Positions 1 through 10,200 of a stretch of 64,000 nt of DNA are shown here, piece after piece (the stretch's first letter is position 1; each line of letters begins with the position of its first letter). This DNA comes from Rhodococcus sp. H36-A4 (GTDB lineage: Bacteria; Actinomycetota; Actinomycetes; Mycobacteriales; Mycobacteriaceae). The stretch lies in contig NZ_JAPVLQ010000002.1 in NCBI RefSeq assembly GCF_027158005.1, positions 248,001 to 312,000 on the forward strand. Direction: 5' to 3'. Below the pieces are notes generated by a model. That model was not told where the DNA came from. It saw only the letters and a list, made by a program, of their open reading frames with translations, and did not search any database. The translations under genes were made by a program, and so were the position numbers.

Positions 1-1
1 A

Positions 2-778
2 AATCAGAAGGGCGGGGTCGGAAAGACCACGACAGCGGTGAATCTCGCTGCGGCTTTGGCACTGCAGGGGCTGACCGTCCTGGTGGTCGATCTGGACCCC
101 CAGGGGAACGCCAGCACCGCTTTGGGCGTCGAACATCACTCGGGTGTGCCGTCGAGCTACGAGGTGCTCATAGGCGAAGTGACCGCCAGAGAAGCGATCC
201 AGCAGAGCCCGCACAGCGAGCGTCTGTTCTGCATTCCAGCCACAATCGACCTTGCCGGCGCAGAGATCGAACTGGTATCCATGGTCGCCCGCGAAGGACG
301 TCTCAAGACTGCGCTGATGGACCTCGCGGACGTCGACGCAGACTTCGTATTGATCGACTGCCCTCCGTCTCTCGGACTGCTCACGGTCAACGCCATGGTT
401 GCCGCCACCGAGGTTCTGATCCCGATTCAGTGCGAGTACTACGCCCTCGAGGGTGTAGGCCAGCTCCTGCGAAACATCGAACTGGTACAGGCCCATCTCA
501 ATCCCCAACTGCATGTTTCGACAGTCATCCTCACGATGTACGACGGCCGAACAAAGCTCGCAGACCAGGTTGCGGAGGAAGTACGAAAGCACTTTGGCGA
601 TGCAGTGCTTCGCGCGGTGATTCCGCGCAGCGTCAAGGTCTCGGAGGCGCCCGGTTATGGAATGACGGTATTGGATTACGACCCAGGTTCCCGTGGCGCG
701 ATGAGCTACTTGGATGCCGGTCGTGAACTCGCAGCACGGTCGTCCTTTGCGACAACCGATGGAACTCAGGAGCACTAG
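2..778 (+). CDS. parA: Chromosome partitioning ATPase ParA (5' end cut by window)
   Basis: ParA/Soj Walker-type ATPase that moves ParB-parS complexes to segregate the origin region. The reading frame is open from base 2 and encodes [10 protein letters not shown] (deviant Walker A, bases 2-31), so the first residues lie before the window. Further ParA hallmarks follow: [11 protein letters not shown] (A' motif), [11 protein letters not shown] (Walker B) and the C-terminal [18 protein letters not shown] segment. The GTG at base 38 is internal and not the true start. parB follows 4 nt downstream in the same operon, as in other actinobacteria (Rv3918c/Rv3917c order). Confidence 0.95.
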   Translation, partial: NQKGGVGKTTTAVNLAAALALQGLTVLVVDLDPQGNASTALGVEHHSGVPSSYEVLIGEVTAREAIQQSPHSERLFCIPATIDLAGAEIELVSMVAREGRLKTALMDLADVDADFVLIDCPPSLGLLTVNAMVAATEVLIPIQCEYYALEGVGQLLRNIELVQAHLNPQLHVSTVILTMYDGRTKLADQVAEEVRKHFGDAVLRAVIPRSVKVSEAPGYGMTVLDYDPGSRGAMSYLDAGRELAARSSFATTDGTQEH

Positions 779-782
779 GGAT

Positions 783-1817
783 ATGAGTCAAGCACGCAAG
801 GGTGGACTGGGACGCGGACTAGCTGCTCTCATTCCCACAGGGCCCGAGGCCGGTCCGCGACTCGGGAGTGCAGCCGCAGATGTAGTGATCGGTACTGCGG
901 CGGACGGAAAGATCAGTCGGAACGCAGCAGAGAAGGCAGCGCGTGAGGCATCCGCACCGACTCCGACGCCACCCGTTCGGAGTGGCGAAGAGGACCTCTC
1001 CCCCGCCGGCGCGGTGTATCGGGAGATCGATCCGAAGCTGATTCAACCCAATGCCAAGCAGCCGCGGTCGGTGTTCGACGAGGAAGCTTTGACCGAACTC
1101 ATCCACTCGATCCGCGAGTTCGGCTTGATGCAGCCGATCGTAGTGCGACCGGTGGCCGATGGTCGATACGAACTGGTGATGGGCGAACGCCGCTGGCGCG
1201 CGAGCCAAGAAGCGGGCCTCGAGTCGATTCCTGCAATCGTTCGTGAAACAAATGATGACGCAATGTTGCGTGACGCGTTGCTCGAGAACATCCATCGAGT
1301 TCAGCTCAATCCCCTCGAGGAGGCTGCCGCATATCAGCAGTTGCTCGAGGAATTCGACGTCACCCATGAAGAGTTGGCGGCGAAAATCGGTCGCTCACGT
1401 CCTGTTGTGACCAACATGATTCGACTGTTGAAGCTGCCGATTCCCGTTCAACGACGAGTTGCAGCCGGGGTTTTGTCCGCCGGACACGCGCGCGCTCTCC
1501 TGTCGTTGGATGCGGGTTCGGATGCGCAGGAGTCCTTGGCTGCGCGAATTGTTGCCGAGGGCCTGTCGGTTCGTGCAACAGAAGAAGCAGTTACGTTGGC
1601 GAATCGCAACGACGACATCAGTCCTAATCCCGCTCCTCGCCGCAAACCGATTCAAATGCCGGGCCTTCAGGATGTCGCCAATCGACTCTCGGATTCGTTC
1701 GATACCCGCGTGACAGTGAGCTTGGGTAAGAGAAAAGGCAAGATCGTCGTCGAATTCGGCTCGGTCGACGACCTCGAAAGGATTGTCGACATGATGGAGA
1801 GTCAGAAGAAAAAGTAG
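783..1817 (+). CDS. parB: Chromosome partitioning protein ParB
   Basis: CTP-dependent DNA clamp that loads at parS and works with ParA; 344 aa. The ATG at 783 lies 4 nt after the parA stop, and the protein begins [18 protein letters not shown], the usual actinobacterial ParB start. The ParB/Srx domain (about residues 80-180) carries [17 protein letters not shown] and the CTPase motif GERRWRAS. The helix-turn-helix parS-binding region follows ([24 protein letters not shown]), then a C-terminal dimerisation segment ending [13 protein letters not shown]. Between the N-terminus and the catalytic domain is a poorly conserved linker. No intact parS was seen within the window. Confidence 0.97.
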   Translation: MSQARKGGLGRGLAALIPTGPEAGPRLGSAAADVVIGTAADGKISRNAAEKAAREASAPTPTPPVRSGEEDLSPAGAVYREIDPKLIQPNAKQPRSVFDEEALTELIHSIREFGLMQPIVVRPVADGRYELVMGERRWRASQEAGLESIPAIVRETNDDAMLRDALLENIHRVQLNPLEEAAAYQQLLEEFDVTHEELAAKIGRSRPVVTNMIRLLKLPIPVQRRVAAGVLSAGHARALLSLDAGSDAQESLAARIVAEGLSVRATEEAVTLANRNDDISPNPAPRRKPIQMPGLQDVANRLSDSFDTRVTVSLGKRKGKIVVEFGSVDDLERIVDMMESQKKK

Positions 1818-1850
1818 CGGCGAAATCTCAGGTACAAACACCCACGGTAG

Positions 1851-1869
1851 TTATGTCACTGTGACGTAA
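1851..1869. promoter_or_regulatory. 19-bp near-perfect palindrome upstream of the GNAT gene
   Basis: The core GTCAC-T-GTGAC is perfectly symmetrical and is flanked by TTA and TAA, with one mismatched pair between core and flank. It sits about 35 nt after parB and 30 nt before a possible small upstream ORF. Dyad symmetry of this size suggests a binding site for a dimeric regulator, but the regulator is unknown. Confidence 0.4.
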
Positions 1870-1898
1870 GCTCGCTATCGAAGACTGGAAGGACGCGA

Positions 1899-2036
1899 AT
1901 GATGTTGCTATACAGCATTATTCAGCTCTCCGGATTTCTCGAGGATCAAGGTTGTGGCGATCGCTCACTTTTGACGCGCGTGTCGGTGTGTCATCGCGGT
2001 CGAACGACAAAATTCGGTGCATGGAGGCTGAGGTAG
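1899..2036 (+). CDS. Possible 45-aa upstream ORF before the GNAT gene
   Basis: An ATG at 1899 follows a purine-rich GGAAGGA with 5-6 nt spacing, a credible ribosome binding site. The frame runs 45 codons (begins MMLLYSIIQLSGF, ends AWRLR) and its TAG stop is only 2 nt before the GTG start of the next gene. That arrangement suits translational coupling or a leader peptide. The codon choice is poor for this genome and no family is recognised, so it may be a chance frame. It fills most of the otherwise empty 220-nt gap between parB and the GNAT gene. Confidence 0.3.
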   Translation: MMLLYSIIQLSGFLEDQGCGDRSLLTRVSVCHRGRTTKFGAWRLR

Positions 2037-2038
2037 CA

Positions 2039-2725
2039 GTGTCGACACTCGTCACTGGAGTCACATTGGACTCCTTCGATCAACTACCCAAGCACACGCG
2101 ACGGTGTCGTTTCTGGGTGCTCGATCCAGCTAGGACACGAGCAGACGGTGAGTCACTCGATGTGGAGTTCGAGAATGAGGCGTGGCTTTCGATGGTCATG
2201 CTCGAGTGGGGATCCTGCGGACAAATGCTGTCGGTCGGATCGGAGATGGTGGGATGCGCCTTGTACGCACCCCCGGGCGCAGTTCCTCGGTCCACCACTT
2301 TTCCGACGTCACCTGTCAGCGCTGATGCCGTGTTGCTGACAACGTTGAGAATCGAGTCGGATGTCGATCGGGAGGGACACTCGGCTTCGTTGATTCAGGC
2401 TGTAGTCGCGGATCTCGTCAATCGTGGCGTTCGTGCGCTCGAGGCATTCGGGATTCGTCGAACCGAGGAAGACGAGGTGATCGGTCCGCGGGCGACGATG
2501 TCGTTGACCTGTTCGGACACGGAATGCATGATCGACGCCGACTTCTTGGAGCAGGCCGGATTCGAAGTGGTCGCGCCACATCATCGATACCCACGACTTC
2601 GACTCGAATTGCATCGCGATCACGGATGGAAGGAAGACGTCGAGTCCGCCCTCGAGCGATTGCTGATTGCGGCCAGTCTGACTGCGGTAGAGATCGAGCA
2701 CAAGGAAACCGTCGGAGTCAGATGA
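2039..2725 (+). CDS. GNAT-like protein, Rv3916c family
   Basis: A 228-aa protein, by position and sequence style the Rv3916c homologue found next to parB in mycobacteria. These are annotated as GNAT-like acetyltransferases; a central stretch (LLTTLRIESDVDREGHSASLIQAVVADLVNRGVRALEAFG) resembles the acetyl-CoA binding region but no substrate is known. The GTG at 2039 was chosen because GGAGG lies about 11 nt upstream and the resulting start (MSTLVTGVTLDSFDQLPKH) matches the family start from memory; an ATG at 2021 is the alternative. It faces cwlM tail to tail. Confidence 0.85.
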   Translation: MSTLVTGVTLDSFDQLPKHTRRCRFWVLDPARTRADGESLDVEFENEAWLSMVMLEWGSCGQMLSVGSEMVGCALYAPPGAVPRSTTFPTSPVSADAVLLTTLRIESDVDREGHSASLIQAVVADLVNRGVRALEAFGIRRTEEDEVIGPRATMSLTCSDTECMIDADFLEQAGFEVVAPHHRYPRLRLELHRDHGWKEDVESALERLLIAASLTAVEIEHKETVGVR

Positions 2726-2743
2726 GTAGAGGTAGCGAAGCCG

Positions 2744-2794
2744 CGGCTAGCCGTCAAGTCCGGCTAGCCGTCAAGTCCGGCTAGCCGTCAACTC
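2744..2794. repeat. Three tandem 17-bp units at the 3' end of cwlM
   Basis: Unit CGGCTAGCCGTCAAGTC occurs at 2744-2760 and 2761-2777 exactly, and at 2778-2794 with one change (G to C). Each unit contains the palindrome GGCTAGCC. The array fills the convergent gap between the GNAT gene and cwlM; the last copy overlaps the final two codons and stop of cwlM. It could be slippage-generated or act as a terminator region. Confidence 0.85.
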
Positions 2795-3981
2795 CGATCT
2801 GCGGCAGCAAGCTCTTCTGCGAGAAGCTCGGCGAAGGTGAATGTTCCGGTGGGCTGATCGTCTTGACCCAGTAGGTACAGACGCTTCACCGAGATGAGAA
2901 TTGCCTCGGCGATGATGTCCCGGGATCGGGGATCACTGAGCACATCGATGTCGGAAGTGTTTGTCAGATAACCCATGTCTACCTGCACTGTCGGCATGTT
3001 GGTAAGCCGCAACAGATCCCAAGTTCGCCCATGGCTACGGCAATCGAGTAGTGGAGTTCGGGCGACGATTTCTCGTTGAATGTAACCGGTAAGGATCTGA
3101 CCGATCAACGACGCCGAACCGTGTGAGTTGCCGAAATGGAAACTTGCTACTCCGTTCGCGGCTGAACTCGAGCTCGACGCACAGCGAAGTGAAATCATCA
3201 GGTCCGCATTGAAGCCATTTGACGTCTCGGCGCGCTCGGCAACACTTGGATTGGTTCCACGTGCACGGGACAGGAACGTCTCCATCCCGGTGGCGGCCAT
3301 TCGGCCCTCGAGGCGACTGGCGACATCCCAGAGAATTTCTGCTTCGGAGATTCGGCCGAACATACCTTGGACTATGCGTCCGGTATCGGCGCCACCGAGA
3401 TCGGGGTCGATTACGATGCGCTTGCCAGTCAGCTGGGGGCCGGCCGCCCGTACGAGTTCTTGTTCACTGATGGCGTGTGGTGATCCGCCAGTGACACGCG
3501 TACCGAGCAGTTCGAGAGAACGCAGCGTAGCCGGGCCGCAAATGCCATCCGGGGACAGCCCGATTTCCCGTTGGAAAGAGGAGAGGCCTTCGTGAGTTTT
3601 AGGCCCGAAATATCCGTCGACGCGTTCGCTGTAGAAACCCAAATCCTGCAGGCGCGTCTGGAGGGTCGCAATATCGTCCCCGTACAAAGGAGCTGAGAGC
3701 TGGTAGATGAGAGTGCGAGCCCCCAGCCGGTACGACGCTTCCTTCAGGGATCGGTAGGTAGCGGGTCCTACGACACCATCGACCAGCAGGCCCCGATATT
3801 GCTGAAAGGCGCGGACGGCGCCTCCCAAGGATTCATCGAAATCGGATGCGGGTGGCGTCCAGTGCGTCGGATCGCTCGCGAAAGTTGGATCCGTGTCCTC
3901 CACCAGAAATCCGAGCGAGACAAGCGTGCTCCGAACCTCCGCGACGGCGGGTCCAGAATCGCCGTGACTGAGTCGGTGCAT
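2788..3981 (-). CDS. cwlM: CwlM, regulatory amidase-like peptidoglycan protein
   Basis: 397-aa homologue of mycobacterial CwlM, known there as a PknB substrate that stimulates MurA and interacts with MurJ. Two PG_binding_1 repeats (about 1-90 and 98-160) precede an Amidase_3 domain (about 190-375). The zinc site looks lost: the usual DPGHGG is DPDLGG here and the second histidine position reads SLRC, so hydrolase activity is unlikely; Mtb CwlM is altered at the first of these sites too. The C-terminal PTGTFTFAELL segment corresponds to the phosphorylated threonine region described for mycobacteria. The ATG at 3981 has AAGG 8 nt upstream; longer frames lack support. Confidence 0.93.
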   Translation of the reverse strand: MHRLSHGDSGPAVAEVRSTLVSLGFLVEDTDPTFASDPTHWTPPASDFDESLGGAVRAFQQYRGLLVDGVVGPATYRSLKEASYRLGARTLIYQLSAPLYGDDIATLQTRLQDLGFYSERVDGYFGPKTHEGLSSFQREIGLSPDGICGPATLRSLELLGTRVTGGSPHAISEQELVRAAGPQLTGKRIVIDPDLGGADTGRIVQGMFGRISEAEILWDVASRLEGRMAATGMETFLSRARGTNPSVAERAETSNGFNADLMISLRCASSSSSAANGVASFHFGNSHGSASLIGQILTGYIQREIVARTPLLDCRSHGRTWDLLRLTNMPTVQVDMGYLTNTSDIDVLSDPRSRDIIAEAILISVKRLYLLGQDDQPTGTFTFAELLAEELAAADRS

Positions 3982-4209
3982 ACAGTTGACCTTCCGATCT
4001 CCAGATTCGATTCTTGCAACGACTGTATCCGCAACCCCGGAACGGAGAGTTCCGATTCCGGGACTGGGTCGATACAAAAGTCGATGTGCCGAACTTGTCG
4101 ACACATCGACCAATTGTCGCAGAAAGTGACCGTCAAGCCCCAATCCGCCAGCTAGAGCCGACGGATCGCGGCGGCTGTGTCGGTTACTGCTCAGGCACTG
4201 TCTTCCTGA
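3982..4209 (-). promoter_or_regulatory. Structured 228-nt gap between trxA and cwlM
   Basis: No gene seen. Two inverted repeats lie here: TCGATGTG/CACATCGA (4081-4088 with 4102-4109) and CGGAAC/GTTCCG (4038-4043 with 4049-4054). A TTGACG-like -35 element is readable on the minus strand. In mycobacteria trxC and cwlM are almost contiguous, so the gap suggests cwlM has its own promoter or attenuator here. Confidence 0.4.
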
Positions 4210-4542
4210 TCACAAGACCGCTTCGAGGTCCTTGAGAAGTGCTGCCTTGCCCTTGGCGCCGACGATTTGCTTGATCGGCTTGCCACCCTGAAAGAGGATC
4301 AGAGTGGGAATCGACATGACCTTGAAGTCACGAGCTGCCTGCGGGTTGGCGTCGATGTCGAGCTTCGCGATCGTCAGCTTGTCCGAGTGTTCGGCCGCGA
4401 TCTCCTCGAGTACCGGGGCGACCATCTTGCAAGGCCCGCACCAGGTGGCCCAGAAGTCGACGAGAACGGGCTTTTCGCTGCTGAGCACGTCGTCGACGAA
4501 CGACGCATCCGTGATGGTGACGGTCTTCTTGTCGTCGGACAT
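4210..4542 (-). CDS. trxA: Thioredoxin
   Basis: 110-aa cytosolic thioredoxin that reduces protein disulfides and is recycled by TrxB. The active site WCGPC is in VDFWATWCGPCKMVAP and the cis-proline motif is MSIPTLILF. Length is typical of a single-domain thioredoxin. The ATG at 4542 is preceded by AGGAG. It lies just downstream of trxB (38 nt gap) on the same strand, and corresponds in position to Rv3914 (trxC). Confidence 0.97.
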   Translation of the reverse strand: MSDDKKTVTITDASFVDDVLSSEKPVLVDFWATWCGPCKMVAPVLEEIAAEHSDKLTIAKLDIDANPQAARDFKVMSIPTLILFQGGKPIKQIVGAKGKAALLKDLEAVL

Positions 4543-4580
4543 GTGTTTCTCCTGGTTGTGTAGTAGTGCGGAACGAGAAT

Positions 4581-5570
4581 TCAGGCGTTGACGACGTCTA
4601 CCGGCTGGTCGGCGTGCTCGAGCGTGTTGGAGGAGATGTCGCCCTGCTCGGCGAGCCAGCGCTCGGCGTCGATGGAGGCCGTGCAGCCGGTTCCGGCCGC
4701 GGTGATTGCCTGCTGGTAGACGTGATCCACCAAGTCACCTGCGGCGAACACTCCGGGTAGCGACGTAGTCGAGGATGGCGAGGCCACCTTGACGTAGCCT
4801 GCTTCGTCGAGTTCGACCTGGCCCTTGACCAGCTCGTTGCGCGGATCGTGACCGATAGCGACGAACATTCCCGTTACGTCGAGGGTGGTCTTCTCCCCGG
4901 TGATCGCATTTTCGAGTGCCACACCGGTGACAGAGGTCTCACCCAGGACTTCGAGAACGTTGGTGTCGGTGAGGAAGCGAATCTTCTCGTTGGCCTTTGC
5001 GCGCTCGAGCATGATGCGAGATGCACGAAATTCGCTGCGCCGATGGACGATGGTGACGCTGCGTGCGAAGCGAGTGAGGAAGGTCGCTTCTTCCATAGCC
5101 GAGTCCCCGCCACCGATGACGGCAATGTCCTGATCGCGGAAGAAGAATCCATCACAGGTAGCGCAGGAACTGACACCGCGTCCGAGCAGCTTTTCTTCAC
5201 CCGGTATGCCGAGGTACCGCGCCGCGGCGCCCATCGCCAGAATGACCGCGCGTGCCTGGTAGGTCTCGCCGCCGGCGGATACGGTTTTGATCTCGCCGCG
5301 GAGGTCCATCTCTTCGACGTCTTCGGTACGAATGTCCGCGCCGAACCGCTTGGCCTGCTCGCGCATCTGCTCCATCAGGTCCGGTCCCATGATCCCTTCG
5401 CGGAAACCGGGAAAGTTCTCGACGTCCGTGGTGGTCATCAAAGCGCCACCGAACTGAGTTCCCTCGAACAGAATCGGCTGGAGTTCAGCCCTGGCTGCGT
5501 ATACACCGGCGGTGTATCCGGCCGGTCCCGAGCCGACGATGATGAGATCGTGAACCTGTGGGGTTGTCAT
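4581..5570 (-). CDS. trxB: Thioredoxin reductase (NADPH)
   Basis: 329-aa FAD flavoprotein that passes electrons from NADPH to thioredoxin. Motifs: FAD-binding [16 protein letters not shown] at the N-terminus, redox-active CATC within [16 protein letters not shown]-binding [10 protein letters not shown], and the C-terminal FAD motif [10 protein letters not shown]. The ATG at 5570 gives the family start [18 protein letters not shown]. An intervening 155-nt gap to rsmA may carry a promoter; in mycobacteria trxB-trxC are part of the SigM neighbourhood. Confidence 0.97.
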   Translation of the reverse strand: MTTPQVHDLIIVGSGPAGYTAGVYAARAELQPILFEGTQFGGALMTTTDVENFPGFREGIMGPDLMEQMREQAKRFGADIRTEDVEEMDLRGEIKTVSAGGETYQARAVILAMGAAARYLGIPGEEKLLGRGVSSCATCDGFFFRDQDIAVIGGGDSAMEEATFLTRFARSVTIVHRRSEFRASRIMLERAKANEKIRFLTDTNVLEVLGETSVTGVALENAITGEKTTLDVTGMFVAIGHDPRNELVKGQVELDEAGYVKVASPSSTTSLPGVFAAGDLVDHVYQQAITAAGTGCTASIDAERWLAEQGDISSNTLEHADQPVDVVNA

Positions 5571-5725
5571 GCGGGCCTTCCGATCGAATGTGCTGTCTAC
5601 CGATTGCGTTGAAACAAGTCTGCGTTGAAACAAAAGTCGGGGGGCGTAGTTCTGGTACGCCCGCCGGTTATGTCAACACCAGCGTAAAGGGTGTTGTTCC
5701 CGGTAGTTCTCCTGCGCGTCCGAGA

Positions 5726-6448
5726 TCAGTTCAGATCGCGACGGACCAGTGTCTGCGGGTTGCCCTCTCCGCAATCCGCGCCCACCACGAGTACGGTCAT
5801 GCCGTCTATCGGAAAACGCGGCACGACGAGCAGTGTTGCGGACCGCCCGTCGACCAGTACCGGAGTGGCTGCGAGCAGCATTGCCCGAGGGTCGAAACCG
5901 TTGGCCGCCAGACACTCTGGAAGATTCCCGGCATCCTTCAGTTCGGTTGGATCCTGTCGGCCGAGGAGGTCGCGGACAACGGCGGAATTCAAGCCGTTCG
6001 AGTCGAGGACCAGGCTGGGCGGATAAGCGGGCGCAGCAACCGTGTCGGGGTCGGTCGGCCCGCTAGAGCGGGCGAACAGCAAGGCGGAAAGCGTAGCGAC
6101 GATCGCGGCCGCAGCTGCGATACCGATACCCGTATAGGCCCACCCGCGTGAATAACGATCGGGTCGGTCACCGAACGATGATTCCTGCTCGGTCATCAGA
6201 GCGCGATCGATCCTCTCGGCGACGTCCGGAGGCATCGGCTCACCGGACTCGAAGTCGCTTCCGAGTGAACCGAGACGGGCAGAAAGCGCGTCGAGAGCGG
6301 AGATGATCTCCATTGCTCTCGGATCTTGTCGAACGAGAGGCCAGAGCTTCTCACTTACCGACTCGTCGAGCACTCCCGCATGGAGATCCGCCAACAGGTC
6401 GGGTGAGTACGGAGCGACGGGTAGAGGCTCGGTTCCGTGCGATGCCAC
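5726..6448 (-). CDS. rsmA: Anti-sigma-M factor RsmA-like membrane protein
   Basis: 240-aa protein placed like Rv3912, the cognate anti-sigma factor of SigM. The N-terminal cytoplasmic part (SPDLLADLHAGVLDE...) is the putative sigma-binding region. One membrane segment follows at about 120-140 (YTGIGIAAAAAIVATLSALLF), then an external domain with two cysteines. The GTG at 6448 was chosen because GGAGGAG lies 6 nt upstream; a TTG 21 nt further out lacks this. It follows sigM in the same orientation. Function is inferred from position and architecture. Confidence 0.88.
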   Translation of the reverse strand: MASHGTEPLPVAPYSPDLLADLHAGVLDESVSEKLWPLVRQDPRAMEIISALDALSARLGSLGSDFESGEPMPPDVAERIDRALMTEQESSFGDRPDRYSRGWAYTGIGIAAAAAIVATLSALLFARSSGPTDPDTVAAPAYPPSLVLDSNGLNSAVVRDLLGRQDPTELKDAGNLPECLAANGFDPRAMLLAATPVLVDGRSATLLVVPRFPIDGMTVLVVGADCGEGNPQTLVRRDLN

Positions 6449-6537
6449 TTCGGTCTCCTCCCAGCGCAAGCTCTACCCACGGCCCGTCTTGTTTACGGGG
6501 CAATCGTGCCTACACATGGTAAGACGCGCCGGATCCG

Positions 6538-7131
6538 CTAACGGTTCCCTTCGTACCGCAAATACTCGAGTTGTATTACCAATTTCAACCGTCCACGGGC
6601 GCATCGGCTCTTGATCGTGCCGGTGGGTACACCGAGTATGCGGGCAGCATCTGCAACCGAGTAACCCTCCATGTCCACAGCTACGACGGCTGATCGTTGT
6701 TCGGGTGGCAACGACATGAGCGCCTTGTGGACCTCGATGGAGGTTTCGACGGCAGACATTTGATCCCGACCGTCGACCGGCTGGATGTCGTCCTCGTTGG
6801 TAAGCGACACGGTCGGTCTCGAACGGTTACGTCGAATGCGGTCGAGGCACGCGTTGACAACGATCTTGTGTAGCCAACTGCGAACAGCAGCATCGGCCCG
6901 GAAGGTGGCGGCTGTGCGGTGGGCTGACAAGAGTGCTTCTTGCAGTGCGTCGGCAGCGTCCTCGTTGGTATAGCTGGTTCGGCGTGCGGTCATCCAAAGG
7001 TGCTCGTGGTGTCGGTGTACCAGCAGGGTGAACGCATCGGCCTCCCCGGCAACGTGCGCACTCAACAATTCGACGTCGGAGCGTCCGCCGAGCAGACCCC
7101 CGACAGCCCAGTCCCTATGTAAATCCCCCAT
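6538..7131 (-). CDS. sigM: ECF RNA polymerase sigma factor SigM
   Basis: 197-aa ECF sigma factor. Region 2 is visible in FTLLVHRHHEHLWMTARRTSYTNEDA-DALQEALLSAHR and the WLHKIVVNACLDRIRR core; region 4 in LPPEQRSAVVAVDMEGYSVADAARILGVPTGTIKSRCARGR. Gene order murJ-sigM-rsmA-trxB-trxA matches the SigM locus of mycobacteria. The ATG at 7131 is the outermost plausible start and could be slightly long. About 125 nt separate it from murJ, enough for its own promoter, but no convincing ECF -35/-10 pair could be assigned by eye. Confidence 0.95.
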   Translation of the reverse strand: MGDLHRDWAVGGLLGGRSDVELLSAHVAGEADAFTLLVHRHHEHLWMTARRTSYTNEDAADALQEALLSAHRTAATFRADAAVRSWLHKIVVNACLDRIRRNRSRPTVSLTNEDDIQPVDGRDQMSAVETSIEVHKALMSLPPEQRSAVVAVDMEGYSVADAARILGVPTGTIKSRCARGRLKLVIQLEYLRYEGNR

Positions 7132-7256
7132 ACGAAAACGGCTCCCCCCGTATTACCGCATTGTCGGAGAGCCTAAGGCATAGAGACCATCGAGTACGAA
7201 ACCTCCCCCGAACCGAGACGTTCGCAGGTTGACGGCGGGTGAATCAGGAGTAGCCG

Positions 7257-10200
7257 TCACGGCTGCGCGGTGAAGCCGAAATCCGCGATCGTCGATTGGT
7301 TGCGTCCATCGTCGTTGCCGAGTCCGGTAATCCACAGCAGAACATGCGTCGTAGGCTCGGAAACGGTTAGTGGAATATCGGTGACGCCGTTGCCGAGCGT
7401 CGCCTGACCGATGACGGTGGTGTCGCTGAGGCTTGCAGAATCGCTTGGTGCGGAGCGGATTTCGACAACGGTACCCGGAGAGGGTGAGTTGACGAAGGCA
7501 CTGGTGAGGACCTGCGAAGACGGCAGGGTCGCGAGTAGTCCTACGCCTTCCTTGAGTGACGGGAAGGGCTGGAAGTACGCGTCCGTGGTCCACGTGGAGC
7601 TGGGGTTGCCGTCGATGGCATTGCTTGCTGAACCGGCGTTGTCGGCACTGCCCTGAGGTGAGAACACCTCGACCGAGTCGATCGCCGTCGGAGCAACTGC
7701 GGCAGGCGGCGCGACGTCTTCTGCACCAGGTGCGGCAGGGGCGGTCACGCTGGTGGTGAGGCCGAAGTCCTGCTGCGTCAGCGGCTCGTCGGAGCTGTCA
7801 CCTGCGAGGAATGTGAAGAGCCAGTAACCCGCGAAACCGAGAACGATGACGGTCAATGCGCCCAATACGACGAGCGCGATGTTGGTGCGCTTCGACCGCA
7901 ATTGCTGAGCGGCGATTTCCGCTGGGTCGGCCAGCGAGTGGCCGGTGGCACCCGGTGCACGCTGACCGAGGCGCAGTGCGGGCATCAGATCGGTCTTGTC
8001 GTTGATGACTGCAGCTTGATCCAACACGTGCTGGACGGTGGCAGCCGTACGGATACCACTGTTCTGCTCGAGTGCACGGACGGCGACTGCCGAGATCTCG
8101 AAGGGCACGTCGGGTCGGATACGACGCGGCTCGATGGCGTTGCCACTTGCATCACGGTCCGCAGGGCGCATGCCGCCTACCGATCGCGGCGATGAATCAG
8201 AATCCGAACCGGGAGTCTTTCCGACAGCGTCGGCGAGAGGCCAACGCGCAGTGATCAGGGCGTACAGCATCGCGCCGAGCCCGCGAACGTCGGAACCTGG
8301 GTCTGCATCGGCCAATGTTGCCGGGAATGCGAGAACTGCGTTTCCGCTGCTGCTGATTCGGACGCGGTCGGGATGGTCGATCGACAGTGCCCCGCCGCTT
8401 CGGTGTGCTGCTTCGGCGGCTGCTGCGAGGGCCTTGATGGCCCGGGCTGCGCCGGTCGGCGATGGAACGGTGTCGGCCATTTCACGTAGCGAACGACCCG
8501 GGGTCCATTCTGCGACGACGATGCCGCCGGAGCTGCCCCGGACGACGTCGAGAACGCGAGCAAGCCCTGGGGAGTTGATCCGGCCCAGTCGCAGGGTGCG
8601 GGAAAGAATCGCCTGAGGGCCCTCGGGTCGGTCGGGCGAGAGCGAGGACGCTTGCTGGTCGGCGTCGACGAACGTCAAGGCCACTTCGCGATCCAACTTG
8701 ACGTCGTGGGCCTGCCAGAACTTGAGGCCACGTGATCCACCGTGCGGGGTGAGCAGCCGGTAGCGACCGCCTGCCACGGACGCACCCGGGATGAGCTTGG
8801 GGCCGCGAAGAGACCGTGCAGGCTCGGAGCCCGGTCCGACAGGCGGCAACGATGGTGATCCGACTGGAGCGGCACCCGTGTCGTGTGCGACGCCACGGGG
8901 GGACTTCACGGCTGCGGTCGTGGACGCTTCGTCTGCTGCGCCCGAAACGACTTTGCCGGCTGCCGGAGTGTCCTTGGAGTCGTCCTTGGCAGGCTTGGCC
9001 TTCTGCTCGGCAGATGCTTCCGAAGTTGTGGCCTCGGTTGCGTCGACTTCCTTGGAAGGTTGCGCCTCGGTCGGTGACGGCTTCTTGAACGGTGAGGGCA
9101 TCTTGGTAGGCGTGGTGGGCGTCGTGGCCTTCGATGACTCGAGCTTGCCCGACGCGTCTTTGGCGCGATCGTCCACCTCGACACCGCCGGCATTTCGCTC
9201 GGTGCCGTTCACTGCGGACTCGGCCGGCCCCCCAGCCACATCGTCGTCGGTCACTCTCACTCCTTCACGCGTCTCTGCCCCGAGTTGTCCTACATATCGT
9301 CCCGTCGCATGTCGCAGCGGCGGTGGTGCCGCCGGCTGACCTGAGGTGTACGGGGTCCCAGTCTGTCGCGGTCCAGGGTACGGGAGTTGTCGGGAAGAAT
9401 TCTCCCATGCAGGTCCCGAGCGGACGACCGGTATGTGTTCGGTCGCATCGATGTCGGCCGTTCGCGTCGGATCGGGGGTCGCGATCGACTTCCCGCGGAA
9501 ACGCCGAACCAGTTTGCTGACTGCAACGGTCACTGCCAGAACCTCGGGAATCCGGCCGAACCAGAGGATTCCGAAAGTTATCGACAGCATCAGGACGGCG
9601 CAGACGCCAACGCGGAGCATGGCACCGACGGCTCCCAGTGCGTCGGTGATGTTGCCGAGATCGGCAATGCGGTCGATGGCCAGCATGGCGGTACCGCCCG
9701 CGGCCGATGCGAGCAGGACCATCCAGATGGTCTTACCGATATTGATCATTCGTAGGTTGCCGAGACTGCGATGGAGGAGAAAACCACCGATGCATGCACC
9801 GATCACGAATCCGAGCCCGTTGGCGACGCCGAGAATCAGTACCACCTGCTCGTCGTTGCGGGCCAGCATCGGCGCCAAGGCCGACAGCGCGATCTTGACG
9901 CCCGTGATTCCGAGGATGATCCAGGTGGGAGTCCATGCCTGTTCCCTGGCGTAGAACACCCGAAGATGGATCAGTACGAGTGCGTAGGGGATCAACGTGA
10001 ACGCCGACCAGCTGACGGCTTCGCCGAGCCTGCTCGCATCGTCGGCGAAATTTCCGAATCCGAACAGTGCTTCGCCGACCCATGGGCCGGCGAAGGTCAA
10101 GAACACCACGATCGGCACCAACGCGACCAGTGTCAACCGGGTGGCCACCGACAGGTCGTCTACGACGGCCGGGGTGTCTCCGTCGGCTGCGTTACGACTG

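Noticed and set aside
7132-7256. SigM-dependent autoregulatory promoter before sigM
   Set aside because: Fragments like GCGAAC and CGTA can be found, but the spacing (about 21 nt) does not fit a usual ECF promoter.
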